42,270 nucleotides of DNA. Origin: Loigolactobacillus jiayinensis (GTDB lineage Bacteria > Bacillota > Bacilli > Lactobacillales > Lactobacillaceae). Below the pieces are notes generated by a model that was not told the DNA's origin, ran no database searches, and saw only the letters and a list, made by a program, of their open reading frames with translations. The stretch lies in NCBI RefSeq assembly GCF_003946445.1, contig NZ_RHOF01000035.1, forward strand, positions 1-42,270, in the 5' to 3' direction. A program made the position numbers and the translations under genes. Shown piece after piece: positions 7,725 through 16,124 of the stretch (position 1 is its first letter; the number at the start of each line of letters is the position of its first letter).

Positions 7725-8975
7725 TTATTTTTGATTGTCATCAGTACTGCGTTTTAATTCATTACCAATCAAATCGCCTAAGGTGAAGCCACCTTCGTCG
7801 TTATCTTGATAGCTTGAATTATTATCTTGATAATCGTTCTTTTCAGCTTTTGGTGCTGAATGACTTTCTTCGCTAGATGGTTTTGGTGTTAATGCTTTGA
7901 TCGATAATGCCAAACGATGTGCGTCTGGATTAACTTCAAGTACTTTAACCTTTACATCTTCACCTTCAGAAAGAACTTCGTTAGGTGTTGCGATATGCTG
8001 ATGTGAGATTTGTGAGATATGAACCAAACCTTCAACGCCAGGGAAGACTTCAACAAAAGCCCCAAAAGTCGTCAAACGCTTAACTGTACCTTCCAAAACG
8101 CTACCAGCTGGTGCTTTTTCTTCAATACCAGTCCAAGGTTCTGGTAAAGTGGCTTTGATCGATAACGAAATACGTTCACGATCAGCATCAACGGATAAGA
8201 CTTTAACCGTGACTTTTTGACCAACTTTAAGCACATCAGATGGTTTTTCAACCCGGTCAAATGAGATTTCAGAAACATGGACTAAACCGTCAATGCCACC
8301 GAGATCAACAAATGCACCGAATGAAGTCAAACGTGCAACGGTACCTTCAACAGTATCGCCAGCTTTAAGTGTTGCCAAAACATGTTCACGTTGTTCTGCC
8401 TTAGCAGCTTCAACGATAGCACGATGTGACAAGATCAAACGATTTTCGCTTGGTTCGATTTCAATGATCTTCAATTCTAATTCTTTACCCTTATAAGCAT
8501 TTAAGTCATCAACAAAATGATCTTGAATCATTGATGCTGGGATAAAGCCACGAACGCCAGCATCAACGACCAAGCCACCTTTAACAACTTCGGTAACTGG
8601 TGCCGTGATGTTTTCGCCAGCATTAAATTTGTCCTGAATTTCAGACCAAACTTTACGGGCTTCAAGGCGACGCTTCGAAAGTAAGTAGCTACCATTCTCC
8701 TTATCTTTACCGATCGTAGAAATAACAACGAGATCAAGGACATCCCCGACTTTCGCTACTTCTGCAATATCAGCAACTGGTTGGCTAGCTAATTCTTTAA
8801 CTGGAACTACACCCTCAACACCAGTACCTTGGATACCGACGATTAATTGCTTGTCGTCGTCGATTGCCAAGATTTCACCTTTCACAATGTCACCGACTTT
8901 TACATCGTGGACGCTATTTAAAGCATCCGCCATGGCATTTTTATTTTCAACTTGGTTTGTATTATCTTCGCTCAT
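7725..8975 (-). CDS. rpsA: 30S ribosomal protein S1 homologue
   Basis: RNA-binding protein of 416 residues with four S1 (OB-fold) domains beginning near residues 26, 118, 205 and 290. The last two carry the classic motifs [21 protein letters not shown] and [22 protein letters not shown]. The C-terminal 60 residues are polar and probably disordered (SYQDNDEGG...). Four to five domains is usual in Firmicutes, against six in Escherichia coli S1, so its role in translation initiation may be weaker. ATG at 8975 follows an excellent AAGGAGG site. It follows cmk, the arrangement conserved in many bacteria. A possible promoter lies at 9016-9045. Confidence 0.95.
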   Translation of the reverse strand: MSEDNTNQVENKNAMADALNSVHDVKVGDIVKGEILAIDDDKQLIVGIQGTGVEGVVPVKELASQPVADIAEVAKVGDVLDLVVISTIGKDKENGSYLLSKRRLEARKVWSEIQDKFNAGENITAPVTEVVKGGLVVDAGVRGFIPASMIQDHFVDDLNAYKGKELELKIIEIEPSENRLILSHRAIVEAAKAEQREHVLATLKAGDTVEGTVARLTSFGAFVDLGGIDGLVHVSEISFDRVEKPSDVLKVGQKVTVKVLSVDADRERISLSIKATLPEPWTGIEEKAPAGSVLEGTVKRLTTFGAFVEVFPGVEGLVHISQISHQHIATPNEVLSEGEDVKVKVLEVNPDAHRLALSIKALTPKPSSEESHSAPKAEKNDYQDNNSSYQDNDEGGFTLGDLIGNELKRSTDDNQK

Positions 8976-9015
8976 GCCAAAATCCTCCTTAACAGCTTGA
9001 AACTACATTGTCTAT

Positions 9016-9045
9016 TTTATAGTAAAATGACTTAAATTGCCACAA
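9016..9045 (-). promoter_or_regulatory. Candidate rpsA promoter
   Basis: Minus-strand TTGTGG (9040-9045) and TATAAA (9016-9021) are spaced by 18 bases in the short cmk-rpsA gap. Plausible but not strong; rpsA may also be read from cmk. Confidence 0.4.
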
Positions 9046-9052
9046 AAAGCTG

Positions 9053-9739
9053 CTATTTATTATTATCTTTCTGTTTTTGGGCCGTGATTGCACTGATTTT
9101 GGCAACCACTTGTTCGATTGATAACGCTGTCGTATCGACTAGTACAGCATCTTTTGCTTGTGTTAATGGCGAAACTTTACGGGTTGAATCTTTTTTATCG
9201 CGAACCTCGATTTCATGTTGTAAAACCGTCAAAGGCGTGTCGATACCCTTACGAATATTTTCCGCATAGCGCCGTTGTGCTCGTTCAGCCACACTAGCAA
9301 CTAAATAAATTTTTACTGGTGCTTGTGGCAAAACCGCAGTCCCAATATCACGACCATCCATCACAATTGAGCCCGCGGCAGCAATTTTTTGCTGATGGCG
9401 CACTAATTGTTGCCGTACACCGGCTAGAGCCGCCACCGTCGATACATTATTAGTCACATCAGGTTGGCGAATAGCTTGCGTTACTTCTTGCTCATTAACA
9501 AAAACTTGTTGCTCAGGCTCGCCGGGTTTAAAACTGATCGTGATCTTAGCCAAGACTGCTAAAACGGCTGCTTCATCTTTTAAATCAACTTGCGCTTGCA
9601 TCGCCGCTAATGTTAACGCGCGGTACATTGCACCCGTATCACAATATGTATAGTGTAGCTGTTTCGCCACTAATTTAGCAACTGTGCTTTTACCGGCCGA
9701 TGCTGGTCCATCGATTGCGATTTGTAACCCTGCTGTCAT
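9053..9739 (-). CDS. cmk: (d)CMP kinase
   Basis: Phosphorylates CMP and dCMP to the diphosphates with ATP, feeding CTP and dCTP synthesis and recycling of nucleotides. At 228 residues it has the usual length. The P-loop GPASAGKST is at 11-19, DTGAMYRALT follows near 35, and the substrate-binding GRDIGT is near 130 (MDGRDIGTAVLP). AAGGGGA precedes the ATG at 9739. It sits directly upstream of rpsA, its usual partner, and downstream of a probable terminator of the LysM-protein gene. Confidence 0.96.
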   Translation of the reverse strand: MTAGLQIAIDGPASAGKSTVAKLVAKQLHYTYCDTGAMYRALTLAAMQAQVDLKDEAAVLAVLAKITISFKPGEPEQQVFVNEQEVTQAIRQPDVTNNVSTVAALAGVRQQLVRHQQKIAAAGSIVMDGRDIGTAVLPQAPVKIYLVASVAERAQRRYAENIRKGIDTPLTVLQHEIEVRDKKDSTRKVSPLTQAKDAVLVDTTALSIEQVVAKISAITAQKQKDNNK

Positions 9740-9759
9740 TATTAAAAATCCCCTTGTTC

Positions 9760-9796
9760 AAAAAAATCGAGACTGTGACTTTTGCCGCAATCTCGT
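9760..9796 (-). terminator. Probable terminator of the LysM-protein gene
   Basis: Minus-strand CGAGA and TCTCG arms (9768-9772 and 9791-9795) with an 18-base loop, followed by seven T (9760-9766). The stem is short, so only moderately convincing. Confidence 0.5.
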
Positions 9797-9810
9797 CATC
9801 ACCTATTTTT

Positions 9811-10407
9811 TTATTTTACCCGTATTTGTTGGCCTGGCTTGATTGTACTAGTACTAGTAAGACCATTCAACTGTAATAATTCAGAAATCGTCAACCCATT
9901 ATTTTTTGCAATGGTATATAAGCCCTGACCAGAACCAGCCGATACATAGCTTGCATTTGCGCTGCTAGAGCTACTTGACGAGCTAGCCGATGAACTAGTC
10001 GCACTTGAGGTGCTAGCGGCTGTAGAGGCGCTCTCAACGCTACTGCTGCTATCAGCGACAGTACTAGCCGCAACTTGTGAGCTGGCGCTACTTGATTTGT
10101 GACTAGTAGTTGATTTAGTGGCTTGTTTCTTAGCCGTTGTGGTCTGCTTAGCACTACTACTGCTGCTACTAACGGCGCTTTCCGTTGCCACAGGTCGATT
10201 CATTTGATTTTGCCAAATCGTCCAAGCGCCAACTGGTAAGGCAGCTAACACTAAAAGTGCAATTGTCAGGATCGTGACAAATAATGTATTACTCTTATCT
10301 TTACGGTGAGTTGCTGATCGCGACAAATTACCCTTATCATCGCGATCATCCTCAAATTTTGCATCCCATGGTTTATCATCGGTTAACTTTTGATCTCGTT
10401 TACTCAT
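9811..10407 (-). CDS. Membrane-anchored LysM protein (YpbE-like)
   Basis: A 198-residue type II membrane protein. It has a charged cytoplasmic N-terminus (about 1-39), one transmembrane helix (about 41-64, TLFVTILTIALLVLAALPVGAW), a long extracellular Ser/Ala/Thr-rich linker (about 75-150) and a C-terminal LysM domain (about 152-198, with GLYTIAKNNGLTISELLQLNGL and KPGQQIRV). LysM binds N-acetylglucosamine-containing glycans such as peptidoglycan, so the protein probably links membrane and wall. The place after recQ and ypbB matches ypbE of Bacillus subtilis. ATG at 10407 follows AAGGAG. The leader is about 100 bases long and contains an 8-bp inverted repeat (10443-10500). Confidence 0.85.
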   Translation of the reverse strand: MSKRDQKLTDDKPWDAKFEDDRDDKGNLSRSATHRKDKSNTLFVTILTIALLVLAALPVGAWTIWQNQMNRPVATESAVSSSSSSAKQTTTAKKQATKSTTSHKSSSASSQVAASTVADSSSSVESASTAASTSSATSSSASSSSSSSSANASYVSAGSGQGLYTIAKNNGLTISELLQLNGLTSTSTIKPGQQIRVK

Positions 10408-10442
10408 CGTTGCTCCTTCTTGCTCACCAAGCGTCTCCGTTC

Positions 10443-10500
10443 AGCAGAAATAAGCCAGTGAGTTACTAGCGTGTGAGCAATTAGCGATAGACTTTCTGCT
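10443..10500. other. Inverted repeat in the leader of the LysM gene
   Basis: AGCAGAAA (10443-10450) and TTTCTGCT (10493-10500) pair perfectly around a 42-base interior that contains further partial repeats (CTAGC / TAGC). It lies wholly between the predicted transcription start (about 10508) and the start codon, so it would be a structured mRNA leader. It matches no riboswitch I know. Confidence 0.4.
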
Positions 10501-10515
10501 AAACCTTCAGCAAAT

Positions 10516-10524
10516 ATTGTAACA
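10516..10524 (-). promoter_or_regulatory. Extended -10 promoter of the LysM gene
   Basis: Minus-strand TGT-TACAAT, an extended -10 element in the recQ-ypbE gap, about 110 bases before the LysM-protein start. Confidence 0.5.
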
Positions 10525-10635
10525 TAATCTTATTTAAAATTCTTTAAATTTCCTTTAAGGCTCGCCCTGTTTGGAAAAAGTACCCATTGCGATTCTGGCA
10601 TCATGGTTCGATTTAGCATTGCTTTTAAGTGGCGC

Positions 10636-12090
10636 TTAAGTTGTGGTCGTAAAAACAGCCGCTAAGCGTTCCTGCCAATTTTGCTGCTGTGATTCAGTGT
10701 CAGCTATGGTTGTTGGCCGATATAAATCTAATGCCGCTAAATCAGGTGGCGTTGTCGTGTTGCAGCAAGTGGCATCATGGGTCACCTTGGTTGGATCAGT
10801 AAAATAATTCAAAATAAATTGGCGTTTGCAGCCTGGTGTCTGTAAAAAGGCTAACATACTGCGCAGTGCTAATAATTTCTCATCCCGCCGTTTAGCAAAT
10901 AAGTGCTGTAAAGTTGCTGCATCTTGACCATGCTGCCGGTAAAATTTTAATAAGTCGATTTCCGGGATAGCCGCATTCGCAAATCGTTGTGGCTGAGCAA
11001 AATATTGCTTGATCAGCGCGGCATCAGGCAATGTATTAGTCACTAAATTCGCCTGCAATTGAAAATCGCGGGGCGCATATAACAAGTACGCAATACTTTG
11101 CTGGCCGTCACGTCCAGCACGGCCGATTTCCTGCAAATAACTTTCCAGATTACTCGGTAGATGATAGTGGATCACAAAGCGCACATCCGCTTTATTAATT
11201 CCCATACCAAATGCATTAGTCGCGCAAATAATCATTAATTTACCGTGCATAAATTGTTGCTGTACAGCAAAACGATCCTGACTAGCCATTCCCCCATGAT
11301 AAAAAGCAACTCGCGCCGTTACTTTTTGTTGTAATAACTGCGTGATTTCTTCAGCTTTTTGCCGACTGGAAAAATAAATAATACCGGGTTGCTTTAATTG
11401 CTGGCATAACTCGATCAGACGTTGGTCTTTAGCGGTGTCATCCGCTACCGCCTCCGTGGCTAGATAAATATTACGACGATCAACCGAATGTACGATCTGT
11501 TTGGTATCAGTTGCTGACAAACCTAATTTAGCTAAAATGTCGGCTTGAACGCGCTTAGTCGCTGTTGCCGTTAAGGCTAGTGTCGCCTTTGGTGTAATCG
11601 CAGCGCGTAGTGATTTCAGTCCTAAATAATCTGGGCGAAAGTCAACACCCCATTGTGAAATACAATGGGCTTCGTCAACCACCAATAAGTCAACCTGTGC
11701 TTGGCGTAATTGCTGCCGGATCGGTGCTTGATTTGCCATTTCCGGTGACAAGAAGATAAATTTATATTGACTAAAATGGGCCAAACTAGACCGCCGCGTC
11801 GTAGCGTCCAATGTTGAAGTCAGTGCCAAAACACGCTTTTCACCTAAATAGTGTAATTGTGCCACCTGATCTTGCATTAACGATAGCAACGGTGAAATAA
11901 CCACCACCTGTCCAGACAGCAAATAGCCCGGCAACTGATAACACAGTGATTTACCCGTTCCCGTTGGCAAAATGGCAAATGTATCCTGACCAGCTAAAAC
12001 AGCACGGATCACCTCTGCTTGACCTGGTTTGAACGCTGTGTAGCCGAAGCGCTGTTGTAAGACTTGCTTAATTTGTGCTGCTTCAACCAT
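10636..12090 (-). CDS. recQ: RecQ-family ATP-dependent DNA helicase, short form (RecS-like)
   Basis: A 3'-5' DNA helicase of 484 residues for recombination and repair. It shows motif I PTGTGKS (42-48), motif II DEAH (139-142, VVDEAHCISQWG), SAT-like TATATK, and the domain-2 motifs GIIYFSSR and IGRAGRDGQ. A zinc-binding remnant is present (CKRQFILNYF ... CC). The winged-helix RQC and HRDC domains of long RecQ are absent, as in Bacillus subtilis RecS (YpbC). The frame extends to 12129, but GGAGGAAGC places the start at the ATG at 12090, which overlaps the end of the upstream gene by 8 bases and implies translational coupling. Confidence 0.92.
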   Translation of the reverse strand: MVEAAQIKQVLQQRFGYTAFKPGQAEVIRAVLAGQDTFAILPTGTGKSLCYQLPGYLLSGQVVVISPLLSLMQDQVAQLHYLGEKRVLALTSTLDATTRRSSLAHFSQYKFIFLSPEMANQAPIRQQLRQAQVDLLVVDEAHCISQWGVDFRPDYLGLKSLRAAITPKATLALTATATKRVQADILAKLGLSATDTKQIVHSVDRRNIYLATEAVADDTAKDQRLIELCQQLKQPGIIYFSSRQKAEEITQLLQQKVTARVAFYHGGMASQDRFAVQQQFMHGKLMIICATNAFGMGINKADVRFVIHYHLPSNLESYLQEIGRAGRDGQQSIAYLLYAPRDFQLQANLVTNTLPDAALIKQYFAQPQRFANAAIPEIDLLKFYRQHGQDAATLQHLFAKRRDEKLLALRSMLAFLQTPGCKRQFILNYFTDPTKVTHDATCCNTTTPPDLAALDLYRPTTIADTESQQQNWQERLAAVFTTTT

Positions 12091-13117
12091 GCTGCTTCCT
12101 CCGTTCAATTTGGTATAACCTAAATTCAAAAAAATCTAATCCAGAATCCGCCAATTGGTCAAAACGCCATTGATCCACTGGTTGTTGGTCAAAAGTAAGC
12201 GCCAGTGTTTGCCGTACTGAAGTCGATAAATAAGTAGCAAAAGGAAAATCAGCCAATAAAATTGCCGCTTCTAATAAATGTTCCTTCAATGTATTAACTT
12301 TCACGCGCCGGCGCTGACTGATCACCTCCAGCGACCAACCTTGCTGTAGCATCGCCAGTGTTTGCGCAGCGCTTTGACTAAGTGGTCCACTAGCCAATGG
12401 TTGCCATAAAGCCGCCAATAACGGAAACCGTGCGGCCTGAGTCGTCAGTAAGCGTAAAAAATGATGACTAACCTCTTGCCGCACCAATTCACCAGTCAAT
12501 GGCGACCAACCAGCTAATTGATCAGCTTGGTTGGTCGTAGCGCGTTGGACCTGATAGCCCAGTAAAAACTGACTATAATAATCGGCCTGTTGTTGCGGCA
12601 ACGCACCTAACAGTAACTCCCATTCGTGTTGCAACCGCTCAGCCACTAAGCTAATATCTTGCTGGTATAACCACTGCTTGACATGATATTGGGTGGCAGC
12701 ACTGACCTCTAAAGGAAAATAGCGCCGATTATGCGCTTGTAATTCCGAAACCGCCTGTGTCGCTAAAAATAAGCTATCACTAAATTCACGACTATGCTGA
12801 AATTCAAAACCAGAATAATTAACTGGCAAAATAGCGGCGGTCTGCCACCTTGCTTTAGCCGCTACACCAGTTGCCGTTAAACGTACCGCGCGGGCCGCTT
12901 GTTCCAATAATCCCGCTGTCAGCAATTGGTTTAAGGCTTGCTGAAATTTTTCCGCCGGCAAATGTGGCAATAATTGGTATAATGGTAACAGATCGTAGTC
13001 AAGGCCAGCGTAAAGATTCGATACTGTTCGTTTACCTTTAAGTAACGCTTGTATGGCTAACGGCCGCCGCCACTGCTTTTGATCGAATAAATAAAGTAAA
13101 TATAATTGATCTTCCAT
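12083..13117 (-). CDS. YpbB-like helix-turn-helix protein
   Basis: A 344-residue protein matching YpbB by context: between ferredoxin and recQ, as in Bacillus subtilis. The body is Leu/Gln/Ala-rich and helical without a recognised fold. The C-terminal third (about 255-320) has the HTH_40-type segment (GWSLEVISQRRRVKVNTLKEHLLEAA), also seen at the end of some RecQ helicases. Since the downstream RecQ lacks its C-terminal domains and the two genes overlap, YpbB may supply a partner domain in trans; this is an inference. GGTGGGTGG precedes the ATG at 13117. Role unknown. Confidence 0.8.
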   Translation of the reverse strand: MEDQLYLLYLFDQKQWRRPLAIQALLKGKRTVSNLYAGLDYDLLPLYQLLPHLPAEKFQQALNQLLTAGLLEQAARAVRLTATGVAAKARWQTAAILPVNYSGFEFQHSREFSDSLFLATQAVSELQAHNRRYFPLEVSAATQYHVKQWLYQQDISLVAERLQHEWELLLGALPQQQADYYSQFLLGYQVQRATTNQADQLAGWSPLTGELVRQEVSHHFLRLLTTQAARFPLLAALWQPLASGPLSQSAAQTLAMLQQGWSLEVISQRRRVKVNTLKEHLLEAAILLADFPFATYLSTSVRQTLALTFDQQPVDQWRFDQLADSGLDFFEFRLYQIERRKQHG

Positions 13118-13259
13118 TTTCCACCCACCAGATTATGGTAACCGCACCAAATTAGGCCAAAAATATAATGACAACTTTAGCCAGTTATGCGTTTTACCCT
13201 TTGTCCACTTATTCTTTCATAGTATCAGGTTAATAATTAATACTTAAGGAGTCTTTTTC

Positions 13260-13514
13260 ATGTATAGTCGTGTTCAGCGTGACGCTTGTATTGCTTGTGG
13301 CTTATGCCAATTATGCGCCCCAGAGTTATTCAATTACGATGCAGAAGGCATTGCTTATTACCGCCCAGATCATAATCAAGGCACTACGCCGATTCCACCA
13401 GAACAGTTGACGGCGTTTAAACAAGCCTACCGCCAATGCCCCACTGGTGCTATTAAGCGGCAAACACAGCCTTTTCCACCAGCAGATAAGAAAAGTACGA
13501 CGCACCTATTATAG
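13260..13514 (+). CDS. fer: [4Fe-4S] ferredoxin
   Basis: Small electron carrier of 84 residues, one of only two plus-strand genes. The cluster ligands are Cys10, Cys13 and Cys16 (CIACGLC) with Cys60 (QCPTGAI), the single-cluster layout of Bacillus Fer. An extra cysteine, Cys19, is present. The acidic middle (NYDAEGIAYY) also matches that family. It has a strong AAGGAG site 8 bases before the ATG and is divergent from ypbB, as in Bacillus. Partners are unknown here; candidates in related organisms include flavodoxin-type reductases. Confidence 0.93.
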   Translation: MYSRVQRDACIACGLCQLCAPELFNYDAEGIAYYRPDHNQGTTPIPPEQLTAFKQAYRQCPTGAIKRQTQPFPPADKKSTTHLL

Positions 13515-13547
13515 GCGCCCCGCACAATCATGAGCCTATTTAGTCCG

Positions 13548-14279
13548 CTAGCGTATTTTGCCAGTGCGGGCTAATTTTTTTAGTGATGCGACTTCTTGTG
13601 GTTGTAATGGTCGTGAATCACCTGCAGTCATGCCGTCAGTCGTTAAAAAGGCGTAGCGTTCTCGGCTTAACTTACTAACGGGATACCCAACTGCTGTCAG
13701 CATATCGCGGACTTCATGGTTCATCCCTTCATGGATCGTTAAATTGATCAAGGCTGTATTCTTGGTCCGATCACTGGATAACAGCTTAACCTTAGCTGGT
13801 GCCGTTGTTTTGGCTGCTAACTTAACGCCAGTCCGTAGCTTTTTAAGTGCTTCGACCTTAGGAATACCTTCGACCTTGGCTGTGTATTGTTTTTCAATAC
13901 GATAACGTGGATGGGTCAATAAATTCGCCAACTCACCGTCGTTAGTGAGAATGATCAAACCAGAAGTATTGTAATCTAATCGTCCAATTGGATATATCCG
14001 TTCGTTGACTTCTGGAAATAAGTCGACCACGGTTTTACGTCCTTTTTCATCATGAACGGATGAAATCACACGCCGCGGCTTGTACAGTAAGAAATAACGC
14101 TTCTTCTCGGTTGTCAGTGGCACGCCATCAACTTCAATATGATCATGGGGTTCAACCTGAATCCCCATTGCTTTAGCCACTTGACCGTTGACTTGTACGT
14201 GTCCAGTACTGATCAGTTGTTCGGCCTTACGTCGTGATGCGATCCCTGCGGCGGCGATCACTTTTTGTAGTCTTTCCAT
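13548..14279 (-). CDS. rluB: 23S rRNA pseudouridine synthase RluB
   Basis: Converts a uridine in helix 93 of 23S rRNA (U2605 in Escherichia coli numbering) to pseudouridine. It is 243 residues long: an N-terminal S4 RNA-binding domain (about 1-60, MERLQKVIAAAGIASRRKAE) and the RsuA/RluB catalytic domain with GRLDYNTSG and catalytic Asp102. The C-terminal region includes the usual INLTIHEGMNHEVRDM. The ATG shares a base with the stop of scpB (TAATG), so translation is coupled. RluB is next to scpB in many Firmicutes. It is convergent with fer. Confidence 0.95.
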   Translation of the reverse strand: MERLQKVIAAAGIASRRKAEQLISTGHVQVNGQVAKAMGIQVEPHDHIEVDGVPLTTEKKRYFLLYKPRRVISSVHDEKGRKTVVDLFPEVNERIYPIGRLDYNTSGLIILTNDGELANLLTHPRYRIEKQYTAKVEGIPKVEALKKLRTGVKLAAKTTAPAKVKLLSSDRTKNTALINLTIHEGMNHEVRDMLTAVGYPVSKLSRERYAFLTTDGMTAGDSRPLQPQEVASLKKLARTGKIR

Positions 14280-14872
14280 TAATGATTTTCTTCCTTATCT
14301 TTTAATTGTGCTTCAAATTGTGCAAACAGATCCTGATTAGTTGCTGTAGTGTCTGTTGGCGTAGCGGCTGTTGGCAAAGGTGGTAAGTCAGCTAATGATT
14401 TGAGGCCAAAATAATCCATAAAAAAAGCACTCGTGCCATAAAGGATCGGCCGGCCAGGCGCGTTTTTACGCCCCCGTTCTTCAATTAGCTTACGCAGCAT
14501 CAACCGCTGCAAGGCCCCACCACTTTGCACACCGCGAATCTCATCAATTGCGATACGCGTTACTGGCTGCTGATACGTAATAATAGCCAGAGTCTCTAGC
14601 GATGCCTGACTCAAATTAGTCGTCAGCGGCGTCGCAAAATAGCGTTTGATCAGATCGGCGTAAACTTTCTTGGTGACCATTTTATAACGCTCACCAAATT
14701 GAAACAAGACCAAGCCTCGTTGTGTGTCGGCGCGTAATTGATCCGCAAAAGCAGCTAACGCCCGCTTGATCGTTGCTCTTGAAGCCGTCAGTAAATGATC
14801 AAATTCATCCAGACTAACACCGTCATCGCCTGCAACATATAATAAGCTTTCTAACTCTGCCGTGATATTCAT
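14279..14872 (-). CDS. scpB: Segregation and condensation protein B
   Basis: Subunit of the SMC-ScpA-ScpB condensin that organises and segregates the chromosome. The 197-residue protein has two winged-helix domains; conserved features include LESLLYVAGDDGVSLDEF, TNLSQASLETLAIITYQQPVTR and RGVQSGGALQRLMLRKLIEERG. The C-terminus is a short acidic tail. The frame is open to 14929, but the ATG at 14872 follows AAGAGGAAA and overlaps the scpA stop in the ATGA form, the usual coupling of scpA-scpB. Confidence 0.96.
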   Translation of the reverse strand: MNITAELESLLYVAGDDGVSLDEFDHLLTASRATIKRALAAFADQLRADTQRGLVLFQFGERYKMVTKKVYADLIKRYFATPLTTNLSQASLETLAIITYQQPVTRIAIDEIRGVQSGGALQRLMLRKLIEERGRKNAPGRPILYGTSAFFMDYFGLKSLADLPPLPTAATPTDTTATNQDLFAQFEAQLKDKEENH

Positions 14873-15612
14873 GCAATTTCCTCTTTCAAGGCAACCGTAA
14901 TCGGTGCTAACGTTTGTGCTTGAAAACAAGCAATTTGTTTATTTTTCATAAGTTCTAAAACCGCCATAAAAGTCGTAACGGTTTCTTCGATCGATGGTGT
15001 AGCCGAAAGTAAATACGTAAAATCCAAGCGTTGTTGGCTACTGTGTTGTAACACCTGCTTGATTTGCGCCACTTTTTCCGCTACTGTAATTGTTTCTGGC
15101 TGAAGCTTGCGCGTTTGAACCACTTGTGGTTGTTGGCGCTGTAGCATAGCCGTAAACGCCGCCGTTAATGCCGTCAGTGGAATTGCCTGCTCTGGCATCG
15201 GCACTGGCGTTGCACTGGCAATTAGACTAGGTGCCTTACTAAAATACGCTTGGCGTTCCTGCTCACGGCCTTGGAGCTCAGTTGCCACTTGCTTATAAGT
15301 TTGATACGTCAACAATTGCGTAACTAATTCATCCCGCGGATCAGTATTATCAAGCTCCTCATCTGCTAAAACGGGTTCCTCGGGCTGCGGCAATAGCCAT
15401 TGACTTTTAATTCGCATTAACGTTGCCGCCATCACAAAATAATCACCGGCAATTTCTAACTTGATTTGCTGCATGGAATGTAAATAATCCATATATTGTG
15501 ACGTGATCGCCACAATTGGAATATCATAAATATTCATTTCCGAATCCTTGATCAGATGTAATAATAAATCTAAAGGACCCTCAAATTCAGGTAATTTAAC
15601 CGTTAAGGCCAC
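14869..15612 (-). CDS. scpA: Segregation and condensation protein A
   Basis: Kleisin subunit of the SMC condensin; it bridges SMC heads and binds ScpB. The sequence begins VKLPEFEGPLDLLLHLIKDSEMNIYDIPI, the ScpA N-terminal signature, followed by a Pro/Glu/Asp-rich linker (about 85-105) and a C-terminal winged helix (SIEETVTTFMAVLELMKNKQI). Length 247 residues. Start choice: an ATG at 15621 is directly adjacent to AAGAAGG, too close, while the GTG at 15612 lies 8 bases after AAGGA and gives the family start. It overlaps the end of ribT by 17 bases. Confidence 0.94.
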   Translation of the reverse strand: MALTVKLPEFEGPLDLLLHLIKDSEMNIYDIPIVAITSQYMDYLHSMQQIKLEIAGDYFVMAATLMRIKSQWLLPQPEEPVLADEELDNTDPRDELVTQLLTYQTYKQVATELQGREQERQAYFSKAPSLIASATPVPMPEQAIPLTALTAAFTAMLQRQQPQVVQTRKLQPETITVAEKVAQIKQVLQHSSQQRLDFTYLLSATPSIEETVTTFMAVLELMKNKQIACFQAQTLAPITVALKEEIA

Positions 15613-15979
15613 TAAACTCATCCTTCTTATGCCGCTGTTCCCACTTACCAATCAATGGCGCTGTTGCAATTGTGCCCATTAATTTGAGTTCTGGATACAG
15701 CTGACCTAATTCATCTAAAATCGTGAAACTATTACCCTCATCCCGATCAGATGGACTCAATGACAGGTGCCGGATAATGAGATAATCCTTATTCTGTTCA
15801 ACACCAACAACACCAGCAATATCACCAGTTGCGTTTTTCCATAAAAATAGTTGGCGCCCAGTCTGTTCTTGATACCAGTCAATCTCAGCTTTTAGATGGC
15901 TAACATCATTTAAATCAGGAATAAAGGAGAGCAGACCCATCGCAATCTTCTCGTAGTCCGTTTTGTATTTTAATAACAT
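15596..15979 (-). CDS. ribT: RibT-like GNAT-fold protein
   Basis: A 127-residue protein resembling RibT of Bacillus subtilis, a GNAT-type acyltransferase-like protein named for its riboflavin operon but without a proven reaction. The segment DIAGVVGVEQNKDYLIIRHLSLSPSDRDEGNSFTIL fits the GNAT core, although the acetyl-CoA loop is poor. No riboflavin genes or FMN riboswitch are nearby; the constant partner is scpA-scpB, also the order in Bacillus. GGGAGG precedes the ATG. The C-terminal coding region contains the scpA ribosome site and start. Confidence 0.8.
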   Translation of the reverse strand: MLLKYKTDYEKIAMGLLSFIPDLNDVSHLKAEIDWYQEQTGRQLFLWKNATGDIAGVVGVEQNKDYLIIRHLSLSPSDRDEGNSFTILDELGQLYPELKLMGTIATAPLIGKWEQRHKKDEFSGLNG

Positions 15980-16124
15980 GCTAGTCCTCCCAGTCCTTAC
16001 CGTTCGTTTATAACCATAGCTATCCTATCATAACAATTTTCCCAGGATAATACCACTCTTACAAAAAGACCAACTGCAATCACGCTGACTATTTGAACTA
16101 GCAATTCAACGTCGTCCATACTTC

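Noticed and set aside
13511-13581. Possible terminators between convergent fer and rluB (ATAGGC/GCCTAT; CCCGCAC/GTGCGGG followed by T7)
   Set aside because: The first lacks a T run. The second has a 38-base loop and its 3' arm and T run lie in the rluB coding end, so I could not support either as a terminator.
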